A program made the position numbers and the translations under genes. The notes beneath the pieces are model-generated. The model ran no database searches. It was not told the DNA's origin and worked only from the letters and a program-made list of their open reading frames with translations. A stretch of DNA of 43,028 bases from a virus, in IMG/VR virus record IMGVR_UViG_3300014903_000007, positions 1-43,028 of that record; one strand, 5' to 3'. Positions 8,073-14,173 of the stretch are shown one piece after another. The stretch's first letter is position 1. Each line of letters opens with the position of its first letter.

Positions 8073-8672
8073 CTATTTCTTATTCTGCTTCCCGCGTGGG
8101 GTCAGCTTGGTCTTGATGACAGCCTTCTTCACCTTCTCGCCTTCGTTGGCAAGGAGTTCAAGCTGTAGGGCCTGCGGTGCTTCGCCACTTTCAACCTCGG
8201 TGACGGGACGGCCGGACGAGAACCATGCTGCAAGGTCAGCAGCGGATTCAGGCTTGCGCACCATGAGGTCAGTGATCTTGGACTGAATACGCTTGGCGGC
8301 CGACTTCTCGTCTGGGGCGGAAACTTCCACACCGTCCACACCTTCTGCGACGTACATGTTGTCGTCGTCCTTCATGGTTGTGACGTTGCGGTACTTCTCA
8401 AGGCGTTTGTCGAGCACAACCTGACGACCGCCGTCTTCACGGATGTGGTCGATAAGGACCATGGCACTGTCGGTCTTGTAGGTGCTCAGTTGGCGAGCGA
8501 CCCGGAGACTTTCCTTGGTGAAGGCGGGAGCCTTATATTCAATGAATGTCCACTTGCCGTCCACTTTCTTGAACTTGGCGCAAATGCCACTGGTAATTTG
8601 AAAGTCGCCGGTCATGACGGTGATGGCCGCAGACTTTTCGGTGATAGAATCAAGGCTAAAGAATAAGCGCAT
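8073..8672 (-). CDS. Hypothetical protein, lysine-rich tail
   Basis: 199 residues from ATG 8672, chosen over an upstream in-frame ATG because GGGAGACCCAAC lies directly before it and the upstream extension is low-quality sequence in a regulatory region. The N-terminal 60 residues are beta-type (MRLFFSLDSITEKSAAITVM, then WTFIEYKAPAFTKESLRVAR), the centre is charged, and the end is basic (KKAVIKTKLTPRGKQNKK). No family recognised and no enzyme motif seen. It is preceded by a putative promoter and followed by a hairpin, so it may be its own transcription unit. Confidence 0.55.
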   Translation of the reverse strand: MRLFFSLDSITEKSAAITVMTGDFQITSGICAKFKKVDGKWTFIEYKAPAFTKESLRVARQLSTYKTDSAMVLIDHIREDGGRQVVLDKRLEKYRNVTTMKDDDNMYVAEGVDGVEVSAPDEKSAAKRIQSKITDLMVRKPESAADLAAWFSSGRPVTEVESGEAPQALQLELLANEGEKVKKAVIKTKLTPRGKQNKK

Positions 8673-8797
8673 GTTGGGTCTCCCATGCAGTGTTAGAGCC
8701 AGAATTGGCTTTGGGGCCGTTTGTAGGCTTGGCCGTGCCCGTGTAAGATACGTCAGGTTTGGAGCGGTGCAAGCGCTAATCCCAACTGGTTGATTGG
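8673..8797 (-). promoter_or_regulatory. Intergenic region with putative leftward promoter and inverted motif
   Basis: On the minus strand TTGCAC (8767-8772) is followed after 16 bases by TATCTT (8745-8750), a plausible sigma70-type promoter for the gene starting at 8672. Ten bases upstream of the -35 is CAAC-TG-GTTG (8783-8792) within CCCAACTGGTTG. The same CCCAAC/GTTG(GG) signature flanks two other leftward promoter regions of this phage. A small hairpin, AGCCA-GAAT-TGGCT, lies at 8697-8710. Confidence 0.4.
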
Positions 8798-9010
8798 CTA
8801 GTAGCTGTAGTCGCCAGTTAGCATCCATGTGCTGCCTACACGAACGGCGTCGTAGGCCAGACCGTTATGCTTGTGTGTGGCTGTACCAGTAGCAACGTCC
8901 AGGTTAGACAGCCTCACGACGCTTACAGTAGGCTTGCCGGTGATCTGGCGGGTAACTGGTGCAAGCTTGGCGCGGGTGGCGATTGCTGCTTTGTTTGATG
9001 TGCTGTGCAT
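8798..9010 (-). CDS. Small hypothetical protein
   Basis: 70 residues from ATG 9010, preceded by AAGGGGCATACA. An in-frame ATG at 9109 would extend the protein through the promoter and is rejected. The chain is Ala/Thr/Val-rich (RQITGKPTVSVVRLSNLDVA, GLAYDAVRVGSTWMLTGDY) and looks like a small beta domain. No family recognised. It is flanked on both sides by structured non-coding DNA, each with a putative promoter. A regulatory role or a role early in infection is possible but not shown. Confidence 0.5.
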   Translation of the reverse strand: MHSTSNKAAIATRAKLAPVTRQITGKPTVSVVRLSNLDVATGTATHKHNGLAYDAVRVGSTWMLTGDYSY

Positions 9011-9247
9011 TGTATGCCCCTTGTGTATACCTAAATTGTAGCGTCCCATTTGTTGATTGCAAGGGCTTTCCCAACTGACTGGTTGGGATGGCCTTAGTGT
9101 GTTACACACTGCCCACAGCTAAAGCCAGGCTTTGGGTGCTGCCAAGGGCCGCGAGAAGCTGTCCGGCTGCCTGTGGCTCTGCCTAGGTATGGGGCCGGGC
9201 AGTTAGGCCGCCTACCGCTTCCGGTACAGGCGGCCTGCCATGCTCCC
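9011..9247 (-). promoter_or_regulatory. Structured intergenic region with putative leftward promoter and operators
   Basis: This gap has no gene. On the minus strand TTGCAA (9057-9062), a 16-base spacer and TACAAT (9035-9040) form the best sigma70-like promoter in the window, aimed at the gene starting at 9010. Eight bases upstream of its -35 is the perfect inverted repeat CCCAAC-N6-GTTGGG (9070-9087). Further upstream are the palindrome AGTGTG-TTA-CACACT (9096-9110) and the near-palindrome AAAGCC-A-GGCTTT (9121-9133). The arms CCACAG (9113-9118) and CTGTGG (9171-9176) could close a ~64-nt RNA fold. GA and TC dinucleotides are nearly absent, unlike neighbouring genes. Confidence 0.5.
9206..9235 (-). 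terminator. Strong hairpin after the modification operon
   Basis: GGCCGCCT (9206-9213) pairs perfectly with AGGCGGCC (9228-9235). Inside it ACCG-CTTC-CGGT (9214-9225) makes a second stem with a four-base loop, leaving a two-base bulge. It begins 13 bases past the stop of the kinase fusion gene, the last gene of the hypermodification operon. No T run follows on the minus strand, so it may be a barrier or RNA-stabilising hairpin and not a classic intrinsic terminator. Confidence 0.5.
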
Positions 9248-10120
9248 CTAGCTATTAGCTGGGTTGCTACCGCTAAACCGATAGCGGAGCTCGCTTTCAA
9301 CAAGGGCCAAGTACCGTCGCAAGTCGCCAATGTCGTCCAACAGGCCATCCACTGCATTTGGACCTTCGTCGCCCAATATTGCGAATATGTTGTAGCCTTC
9401 GCGCTTGCCGATATTCTCAATGCGGTCCCACTTACGGGCCAGCATCATGAAGGCACCACAGCCACCACGCTTCTTCCAGGAGTCGCCGTAAGTGCCACCC
9501 TTCGCCAGTAGGACCTTTTCGTCGTTGTCCAGTACTTCGCGGAGGAATTGAAGGTTGTCGCATCCTGGGGGATAGACTGGTTCGACCGGAAGCACAGATT
9601 CAGACAGTCCTTTCGGAACATCCTCCGCCCCTGGTCCATCGCCCTTGATGAACGTACTGTTCCGGACGCCAAGAACATGGATTATTTCCTGCACGTTCTC
9701 CGTGAGAACATCAGTACCGTGTACCTGGAGGTCGTACTGCGCAGGCTTCGAGAACGACATGTCCTCGCCCTTGGCGTATAGACCCTTCGTGTCTCGCCTG
9801 CGGCACACACTGTCCGACGTATGCACGTAGACGAAGACTGCCTGGGGGCACAGCTCCTTGGCCCGTTGTCGTATCTCATGGGTCGGCAGGATGGTCGCGA
9901 TAATGACGTTGTGGGACTGGCGGTGCAGTAGGTTGGCAGTCTCAGCTATCCGCCGATTATTCTCCATCCTATCGTCGTCCGAAAACCCGAGGTCGCTGTT
10001 CAGACCTAGACGAGCTTCGTCTCCATCCAGCAGTACTCCTCCCAGATACTTTTCGAGTAGCTTGGCAGTTGTAGTCTTGCCCGCTCCACTTCTGCCGTAC
10101 AGCCATATGATATCAGACAT
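9248..10120 (-). CDS. APS-kinase-like domain fused to DUF1599-like domain
   Basis: 290 residues. Residues 1-150 match the adenylylsulfate (APS) kinase family closely: P-loop GRSGAGKTT at 9-17, LDGDEARLGLNSDLGFSDDD at 31-50 followed by RMENNRRIAE, and RDTKGLYAKGE at 109-119. All three are signatures of CysC, which phosphorylates APS to PAPS, the universal sulfuryl donor. After a linker, residues 190-280 (LLAKGGTYGDSWKKRGGCGA, DRIENIGKRE, DDIGDLRRYL) resemble DUF1599, a domain associated with phage nucleotide modification. The gene is last in a six-gene overlapping operon and starts eight bases inside the HD gene. It may make PAPS for the sulfotransferase-like neighbour. Alternatively the P-loop kinase may phosphorylate hydroxymethyl-dU in DNA. 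Confidence 0.8.
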   Translation of the reverse strand: MSDIIWLYGRSGAGKTTTAKLLEKYLGGVLLDGDEARLGLNSDLGFSDDDRMENNRRIAETANLLHRQSHNVIIATILPTHEIRQRAKELCPQAVFVYVHTSDSVCRRRDTKGLYAKGEDMSFSKPAQYDLQVHGTDVLTENVQEIIHVLGVRNSTFIKGDGPGAEDVPKGLSESVLPVEPVYPPGCDNLQFLREVLDNDEKVLLAKGGTYGDSWKKRGGCGAFMMLARKWDRIENIGKREGYNIFAILGDEGPNAVDGLLDDIGDLRRYLALVESELRYRFSGSNPANS

Positions 10121-10613
10121 GATTACTCTCCTTCAGTATATCGTTGAATATTGCTTCGACCTTATCATTCCACCAGTCACGATGCTCAGTCATCCACTGC
10201 GCACCACGGTCGAGGACTATGCGGTAGTTCGCGTTTCCCAGCTTCAGCTGAGACACGGTATGGAATAGCAGTTCCAGCATGTCTGCCAGCTTCAGGATTT
10301 TACGCTCTTCCGGACTGAGGTCGATATCGATTCCCATGTCCACTTCGACCTTCTGCTCAATCCGGTCGAGCAATTCCTTGAGCTCGGGGTTTCCCCACTT
10401 GGCGTGAGCCGGCACGTCGCCGGTGAACATTTCCGCGCAATCGTGAAAGAGCGCCTTCTCAATCAGCGCCGAGGGAACACTAGCCGTCGGCCAGATTTCC
10501 AGACAGATAATCGCCACTCCCCAGGAGTGGTCGGCCACGGTTTGATGTCGTGTGGATTCTACGGTGTGATACCTTAGTGTCTTGCCGCTTTCCATGACGT
10601 GCTTGATATTCAT
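10113..10613 (-). CDS. HD-domain nucleotide phosphohydrolase (YfbR-like)
   Basis: 166 residues from ATG 10613, which overlaps the stop of the thymidylate-synthase-like gene (TAATG) and has AGAGGAAG upstream. The metal-binding HD signature is complete by eye: RHQTVADHSW at 22-31, ALFHDCAEMFTGD at 54-66 with the HD pair at 57-58, and a later Asp in KLADMLELLF. YfbR-type enzymes dephosphorylate deoxynucleoside monophosphates. In phages that replace thymine such enzymes remove the competing normal nucleotide or adjust pools. Here it sits between the dUMP-modifying enzyme and the kinase fusion, so I infer a pool-shaping role in thymidine modification. Confidence 0.8.
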   Translation of the reverse strand: MNIKHVMESGKTLRYHTVESTRHQTVADHSWGVAIICLEIWPTASVPSALIEKALFHDCAEMFTGDVPAHAKWGNPELKELLDRIEQKVEVDMGIDIDLSPEERKILKLADMLELLFHTVSQLKLGNANYRIVLDRGAQWMTEHRDWWNDKVEAIFNDILKESNHV

Positions 10614-11638
10614 TACTTCTTCCTCTTGTTCAGCCAAGTAGTCGCGGCCGCTTTCCAGTCGTTGTCGATAGGCATCTTCATGACTTCCATACATGCTGCA
10701 TCGTAGTTGCCCGCCTTGTGGAAGAACCACGCGTTCTGCATAGGGATTGCGACCTGTGGGAAGAAGTCGTTGAAATAGGTGCGCTCTTCGTCACCCTCCA
10801 TGAAGGCTCGGAGATCCTCGTCGAAGTACTGCGGAATGTCAATAAGGTTGCGAGGGCGGAGCTTGTCCTTTTCATATCGATTCTCGTGTCCCAGTAACAA
10901 GTCCTCGAACTTCCTATCGAAGATTTCCTGGTACGCATGGAAGTCAGTAGAAATCTGCCAGTACTTGCCGATTTCAACTCCGATCATCTGCGCCACATAT
11001 TCCTGGAAGAAGCTGAAGTGAACGGCGTTCGCTCCGTAGCATCCCCAGATGGCGTCGTTGGACCGATTGAACACGATCATGTCGAGACGACCGTGCCGTA
11101 TCGAGAACTTGATCATGTCGTTACATGGAATATCTTTGCTGTCCGTAGCGAGATCATCTTCCGGACACCAGATGCTGCAGACCACCCGACGGTTCGATGG
11201 ATCTTTCTTCAGCATGTCGATGACGACTTCTAATTGATCCAGGGTAGCGTATTCGACCTCTTCAACTTCAACTCCTACATCGCCAATAATGACGCCGGTG
11301 GGGACCAGCCAGTTTCGCAGTCGATGTCCGTACGCTCCGTGGAAGGTCTCGCCGTCATCGGAGAATTCCTTCATGCGCTTATTATATTGGGCAAGCCATT
11401 CCACATCATTACGACCAGCCAGCATCCACAGGGACTCCATCAGGTGGAAGAATGGATTGGCATCGCGGAACCGATGAAACAAGACTCGTTCCTGAGGGTT
11501 CCGATAACAGGTGGTCACCGGCACTTGAATGGAGTATACGTCTCCAGCTCGTGAGCCGGCTGGTAAGCCGGACTCCTTCAACAGTTGCATACCAAATAGG
11601 TACGCATCGTTCACGTTTTCTGCGTATAGGGTAATCAT
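10613..11638 (-). CDS. Thymidylate synthase family protein, probable dUMP hydroxymethylase
   Basis: 341 residues with the thymidylate synthase core: ANPFFHLMESLWMLAGRND at 60-78, FHGAYGHRLR at 99-108, the dUMP phosphate-binding SNRRV at 148-152, catalytic Cys172 in DIPCND, and NRSNDAIWGCYGANAVHFSF at 191-210. Standard synthases read RSxDxxLGxPFNIAxY in the last motif. The GANxVHFS version seen here is, as I recall, typical of phage synthase homologues grouped with dUMP hydroxymethylases, which make 5-hydroxymethyl-dUMP for modified DNA. The ATG overlaps the glycosyltransferase stop (ATGA) and has GGAGACC upstream. Ordinary thymidylate synthesis cannot be excluded, but the neighbours favour hydroxymethylation. 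Confidence 0.85.
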   Translation of the reverse strand: MITLYAENVNDAYLFGMQLLKESGLPAGSRAGDVYSIQVPVTTCYRNPQERVLFHRFRDANPFFHLMESLWMLAGRNDVEWLAQYNKRMKEFSDDGETFHGAYGHRLRNWLVPTGVIIGDVGVEVEEVEYATLDQLEVVIDMLKKDPSNRRVVCSIWCPEDDLATDSKDIPCNDMIKFSIRHGRLDMIVFNRSNDAIWGCYGANAVHFSFFQEYVAQMIGVEIGKYWQISTDFHAYQEIFDRKFEDLLLGHENRYEKDKLRPRNLIDIPQYFDEDLRAFMEGDEERTYFNDFFPQVAIPMQNAWFFHKAGNYDAACMEVMKMPIDNDWKAAATTWLNKRKK

Positions 11639-12465
11639 TGGAAAAGGTCTCCTTCTTTCCGTAAGGTGAATCGCTTCTTCTTACCCTGTTCAAAGGCTTT
11701 CTTCCATGAGATGCGGACGTCCACACGACTCCCACCTCCCCAGGAAGATTTCGTCTTCTTTTCAACTACCTTCACAAATCCTGGATGCAGGTCGGCCAGC
11801 TTGTGCGCCTGCTCTTCCATCATTTCATGAGTCCTAAATCTGGAGCATCCACCTTCCGTGTTTGACCCTGCCTGATTGTGTGCGTATTTGTAGATAACGG
11901 CGTTCCGGTATCCAGCTTTCAACAGGGTTAGGGTCAGGTGGAAGTCTTCACGGATAATCACGTCTCGATAGTCGAAGCTCAATTTGCGGACGATATCTGC
12001 ATCGTAGAAGTTCGCTCGAATAGCCCGCGTATTGTAGACAATGTCCTCCTCCACTCGATTATTTCCTTCACGGGCGGAAACTGCACCGTGTGCAACTCCA
12101 GCATCCATCAGGGTGACTATGTCCTCGATCAATGTTTCGACGTCCACGAGCTCGGCGGTGACAAGCTTTGCCGATCCCACTTCTTCGCGGACGTAGAGGG
12201 CCAAGTCGTCGTCAAGTACGAGGTGTCGCCCTCCCCACCCTGTCAGGATCGACTGCCGGATATCACTGATTCTGTACTCGTCAGGAATAGCGATCACTTC
12301 AAATCCTTCGGGTATGTCTATTTCCGCCCACGCGAAGGCTTCACATACTGGAACGACCACTGTAACTTCGATGTCGCCACACGCAACCATCTCGTCCAGG
12401 AACCATCTCTCCAGAGTTGCCTGCCGCCCTAGCCTGCCTCGCGTGGGTACGAATACATGTATCAT
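11635..12465 (-). CDS. GT-A glycosyltransferase, TAGT-like, putative
   Basis: 276 residues. The chain opens with MIHVFVPTRGRLGRQATLER, like the start of TET/JBP-associated glycosyltransferases (TAGT). It carries HLVLDDDLAL at 81-90, the metal- and sugar-nucleotide-binding acidic motif of GT-A folds. Downstream come FDYRDVIIREDFHLTLTLLK with an acidic pair suitable for catalysis, and a basic C-terminal tail (FEQGKKKRFTLRKEGDLFQ) that could contact DNA. Overlaps of four bases on both sides tie it to the modification operon. The likely job is glycosylation of a hydroxymethylated base in DNA. Sugar and exact target cannot be read from sequence. Confidence 0.65.
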   Translation of the reverse strand: MIHVFVPTRGRLGRQATLERWFLDEMVACGDIEVTVVVPVCEAFAWAEIDIPEGFEVIAIPDEYRISDIRQSILTGWGGRHLVLDDDLALYVREEVGSAKLVTAELVDVETLIEDIVTLMDAGVAHGAVSAREGNNRVEEDIVYNTRAIRANFYDADIVRKLSFDYRDVIIREDFHLTLTLLKAGYRNAVIYKYAHNQAGSNTEGGCSRFRTHEMMEEQAHKLADLHPGFVKVVEKKTKSSWGGGSRVDVRISWKKAFEQGKKKRFTLRKEGDLFQ

Positions 12466-13193
12466 CTCAAACCTCCAAACTCTGCGTTCATCAGTAGATT
12501 CACTTCGTCTGAGAACTCCGGCGCGTTCACTTCCTTATGCCTGTCGAGTACTCTCATCTCGGACCCCTTCTTCTTGCGTTGAGAGAATGAGGAACCGTTT
12601 CCGTTCTTCGGAACAAAGTCTAGATCGAAGTTCGACACGTATGGCAGGCACAGCCTATTAGCCATCTTCTCTCGAGCGGAGGACGAACGCACCAGCCTGT
12701 CATACTTCAGTCTCTCCCAGGGACCGGACGCTGTAATGTGGTCCACCCAGAGCGGCTCTGTTCTACTGTTCTTCATGTTCCCAGCGTGAAAACTATTTAC
12801 CGAGCCGTCAGAATTGAATTGACGCATATGTCGCGAAGCCCACAAGTTATGGATGGAGCGATTGAACGTCAGAAATAGTGAAGGAAAGCCAGGGCCTACT
12901 TCCTTGTATCGCCCCCAAGCATCGGCAGTCGACAGGTCCTCAAAGGTGAACATGGAGTGAGCATCGCCGACACTCTTACTGTCCATTATTTCCTGGACAG
13001 CCTGGGCTCGCACTTTCCCAGTCAGCTGCTTCCCACCTTCGAACACTTCAGTCGCCGATTTTCGATCCCAGATACTCTTACCGCCCTTGGTGAGTCCATC
13101 GAAGTGGACAAACCTCTCGCGGTAGTGAGACATCAACCAATGTTGGAGGAAGTGGTTTCCACACCTTCTAAGCCCGACTCCTAGAATAATCAT
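12462..13193 (-). CDS. Sulfotransferase-like P-loop protein, putative
   Basis: 243 residues. The N-terminus MIILGVGLRRCGNHFLQHWL fits the 5'-phosphosulfate-binding loop of sulfotransferases ([KR][ST/C]G[TN]xxL in place of a Walker A). Residues 108-121 (LTFNRSIHNLWASR) fit the 3'-phosphate-binding motif, with Arg112 and Ser120 spaced eight residues apart, as in PAPS-dependent sulfotransferases (for example Arg130/Ser138 of human SULT1E1). The C-terminal third is basic. The gene overlaps both neighbours by four bases in the modification operon, and an APS-kinase-like domain lies three genes downstream. A PAPS-using enzyme acting on a modified base is my inference. It could also be a sulfotransferase-fold protein with another donor. 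Confidence 0.55.
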   Translation of the reverse strand: MIILGVGLRRCGNHFLQHWLMSHYRERFVHFDGLTKGGKSIWDRKSATEVFEGGKQLTGKVRAQAVQEIMDSKSVGDAHSMFTFEDLSTADAWGRYKEVGPGFPSLFLTFNRSIHNLWASRHMRQFNSDGSVNSFHAGNMKNSRTEPLWVDHITASGPWERLKYDRLVRSSSAREKMANRLCLPYVSNFDLDFVPKNGNGSSFSQRKKKGSEMRVLDRHKEVNAPEFSDEVNLLMNAEFGGLR

Positions 13194-14173
13194 TGCTGCC
13201 CCCTATACAGTGCCTTCGGTCGTCCATCGCCGTGAAGGGCGCGGAGGTATTTATCGGTCTCGCACAGGCTGTGCTCGATATCTCTCAGTTCGAGCTTCGG
13301 CACATGCTTCCCCGTCTTCTTCCCACTCTTCTCCAGGAGCTTACACATGAAGTTGAGACAATCGCTGTCCGTGACTTTTGCCTTCTTGTCTCCGAAGAAG
13401 ATGCGCCCTATTCCCCGCTTGGCTCCCGGTCCGGTATTGGCCCATCGCATGTGGTCTGATCCGTCGTAGTATCGGGTCCATCGTAAATCGGTGACAACTT
13501 CGTATGCGATGAATTTTCCGAATCCTTGATGTACTCGTAGACCATCCCACATTCCCTGCAGAGGTATAGGTCCTCCCCTCCTGGCAAGGGAAGGAGGTCG
13601 CTTAGCAAGGGATCTGAGAACGTCGTTGCAGGTGTAGTTGTGCTTAGGGCCGCTACGACCGCCCGCTGTGATAATGTAGCCAGCACCGTATATACGAAGA
13701 CCACTACGTTTCCTCGTGCTAAGGCAGTCCAGAAGCCTATCGCAGTACCGATCAAGATTCCCAGTAGGAAACCCAACGGCACCAAGAGTATCAGAAGTAT
13801 TAATTTGACGAGCGACACACATAGCAAACCAAAGATTCGGGTGATCATGATAGGGTTCCCTCCAATTCTCCCGCAGCCAGACAGTTTCTCGATCCAGTTC
13901 GCGGAAGACATTTGTGAATTTGTACTTGTCTAGGATTTGGTCTTTCGTCCACGGACGAGCTTGACCTTCTTCTTTCTTTTGATAGATGCGGTGTCTTTCG
14001 TTGATCCAGTACCAGAAGACGTCTTCTGCTTTCCAATTCTCAGTTGGGGTCCCTGATAGAAGGGATCGTTTCTTGGTAATTTTGAGAACAGCTTTGACTC
14101 CTTTATTATTCGGATCATCTGCTCTTGGAGAATGTATTGTGAGTTTCCCTCTACGTCCTGTGTTTTTGTACAT
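13190..14173 (-). CDS. DNA base hypermodification protein (aGPT-PPlase / HMUDK-helical superfamily)
   Basis: 327 residues. The core FWYWINERHRIY (about 53-64) then PWTKDQILDKYKFTNVFREL (74-93) is the hallmark of alpha-glutamyl/putrescinyl-thymine pyrophosphorylase-type proteins and the helical domain of 5-hmdU DNA kinases. Further family features are AGYIITAGGRSGPKH and GFGKFIAYEVVTDLRW. Members act on hydroxymethyl-dU or its phosphorylated form in DNA during thymidine hypermodification. ATG 14173 is the only usable start and has AAAGGA upstream, so the gene overlaps the primase-helicase gene by 244 bases in another frame. It opens the six-gene modification operon. Which reaction it performs (pyrophosphorylase or helper of a kinase) is unclear. 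Confidence 0.75.
   Translation of the reverse strand: MYKNTGRRGKLTIHSPRADDPNNKGVKAVLKITKKRSLLSGTPTENWKAEDVFWYWINERHRIYQKKEEGQARPWTKDQILDKYKFTNVFRELDRETVWLRENWREPYHDHPNLWFAMCVARQINTSDTLGAVGFPTGNLDRYCDRLLDCLSTRKRSGLRIYGAGYIITAGGRSGPKHNYTCNDVLRSLAKRPPSLARRGGPIPLQGMWDGLRVHQGFGKFIAYEVVTDLRWTRYYDGSDHMRWANTGPGAKRGIGRIFFGDKKAKVTDSDCLNFMCKLLEKSGKKTGKHVPKLELRDIEHSLCETDKYLRALHGDGRPKALYRGQQ

Noticed and set aside
8673-9109. Longer N-terminal extensions of the genes starting at 8672 and 9010
   Set aside because: The extended frames run through promoter and operator-like sequence, and good ribosome sites stand directly before the inner ATGs.
9113-9176. tRNA-like fold in the structured gap
   Set aside because: The closing stem exists, but there is no T-loop (GTTCNA) and no sensible anticodon arm, so it is kept only as a possible structured element.
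10113-11638. Plain dTMP supply as the reason for the thymidylate synthase and HD genes
   Set aside because: Possible in principle, but the overlapping operon with the hypermodification, glycosyltransferase, sulfotransferase-like and DUF1599-like genes, plus the GANxVHFS motif, points to base modification.
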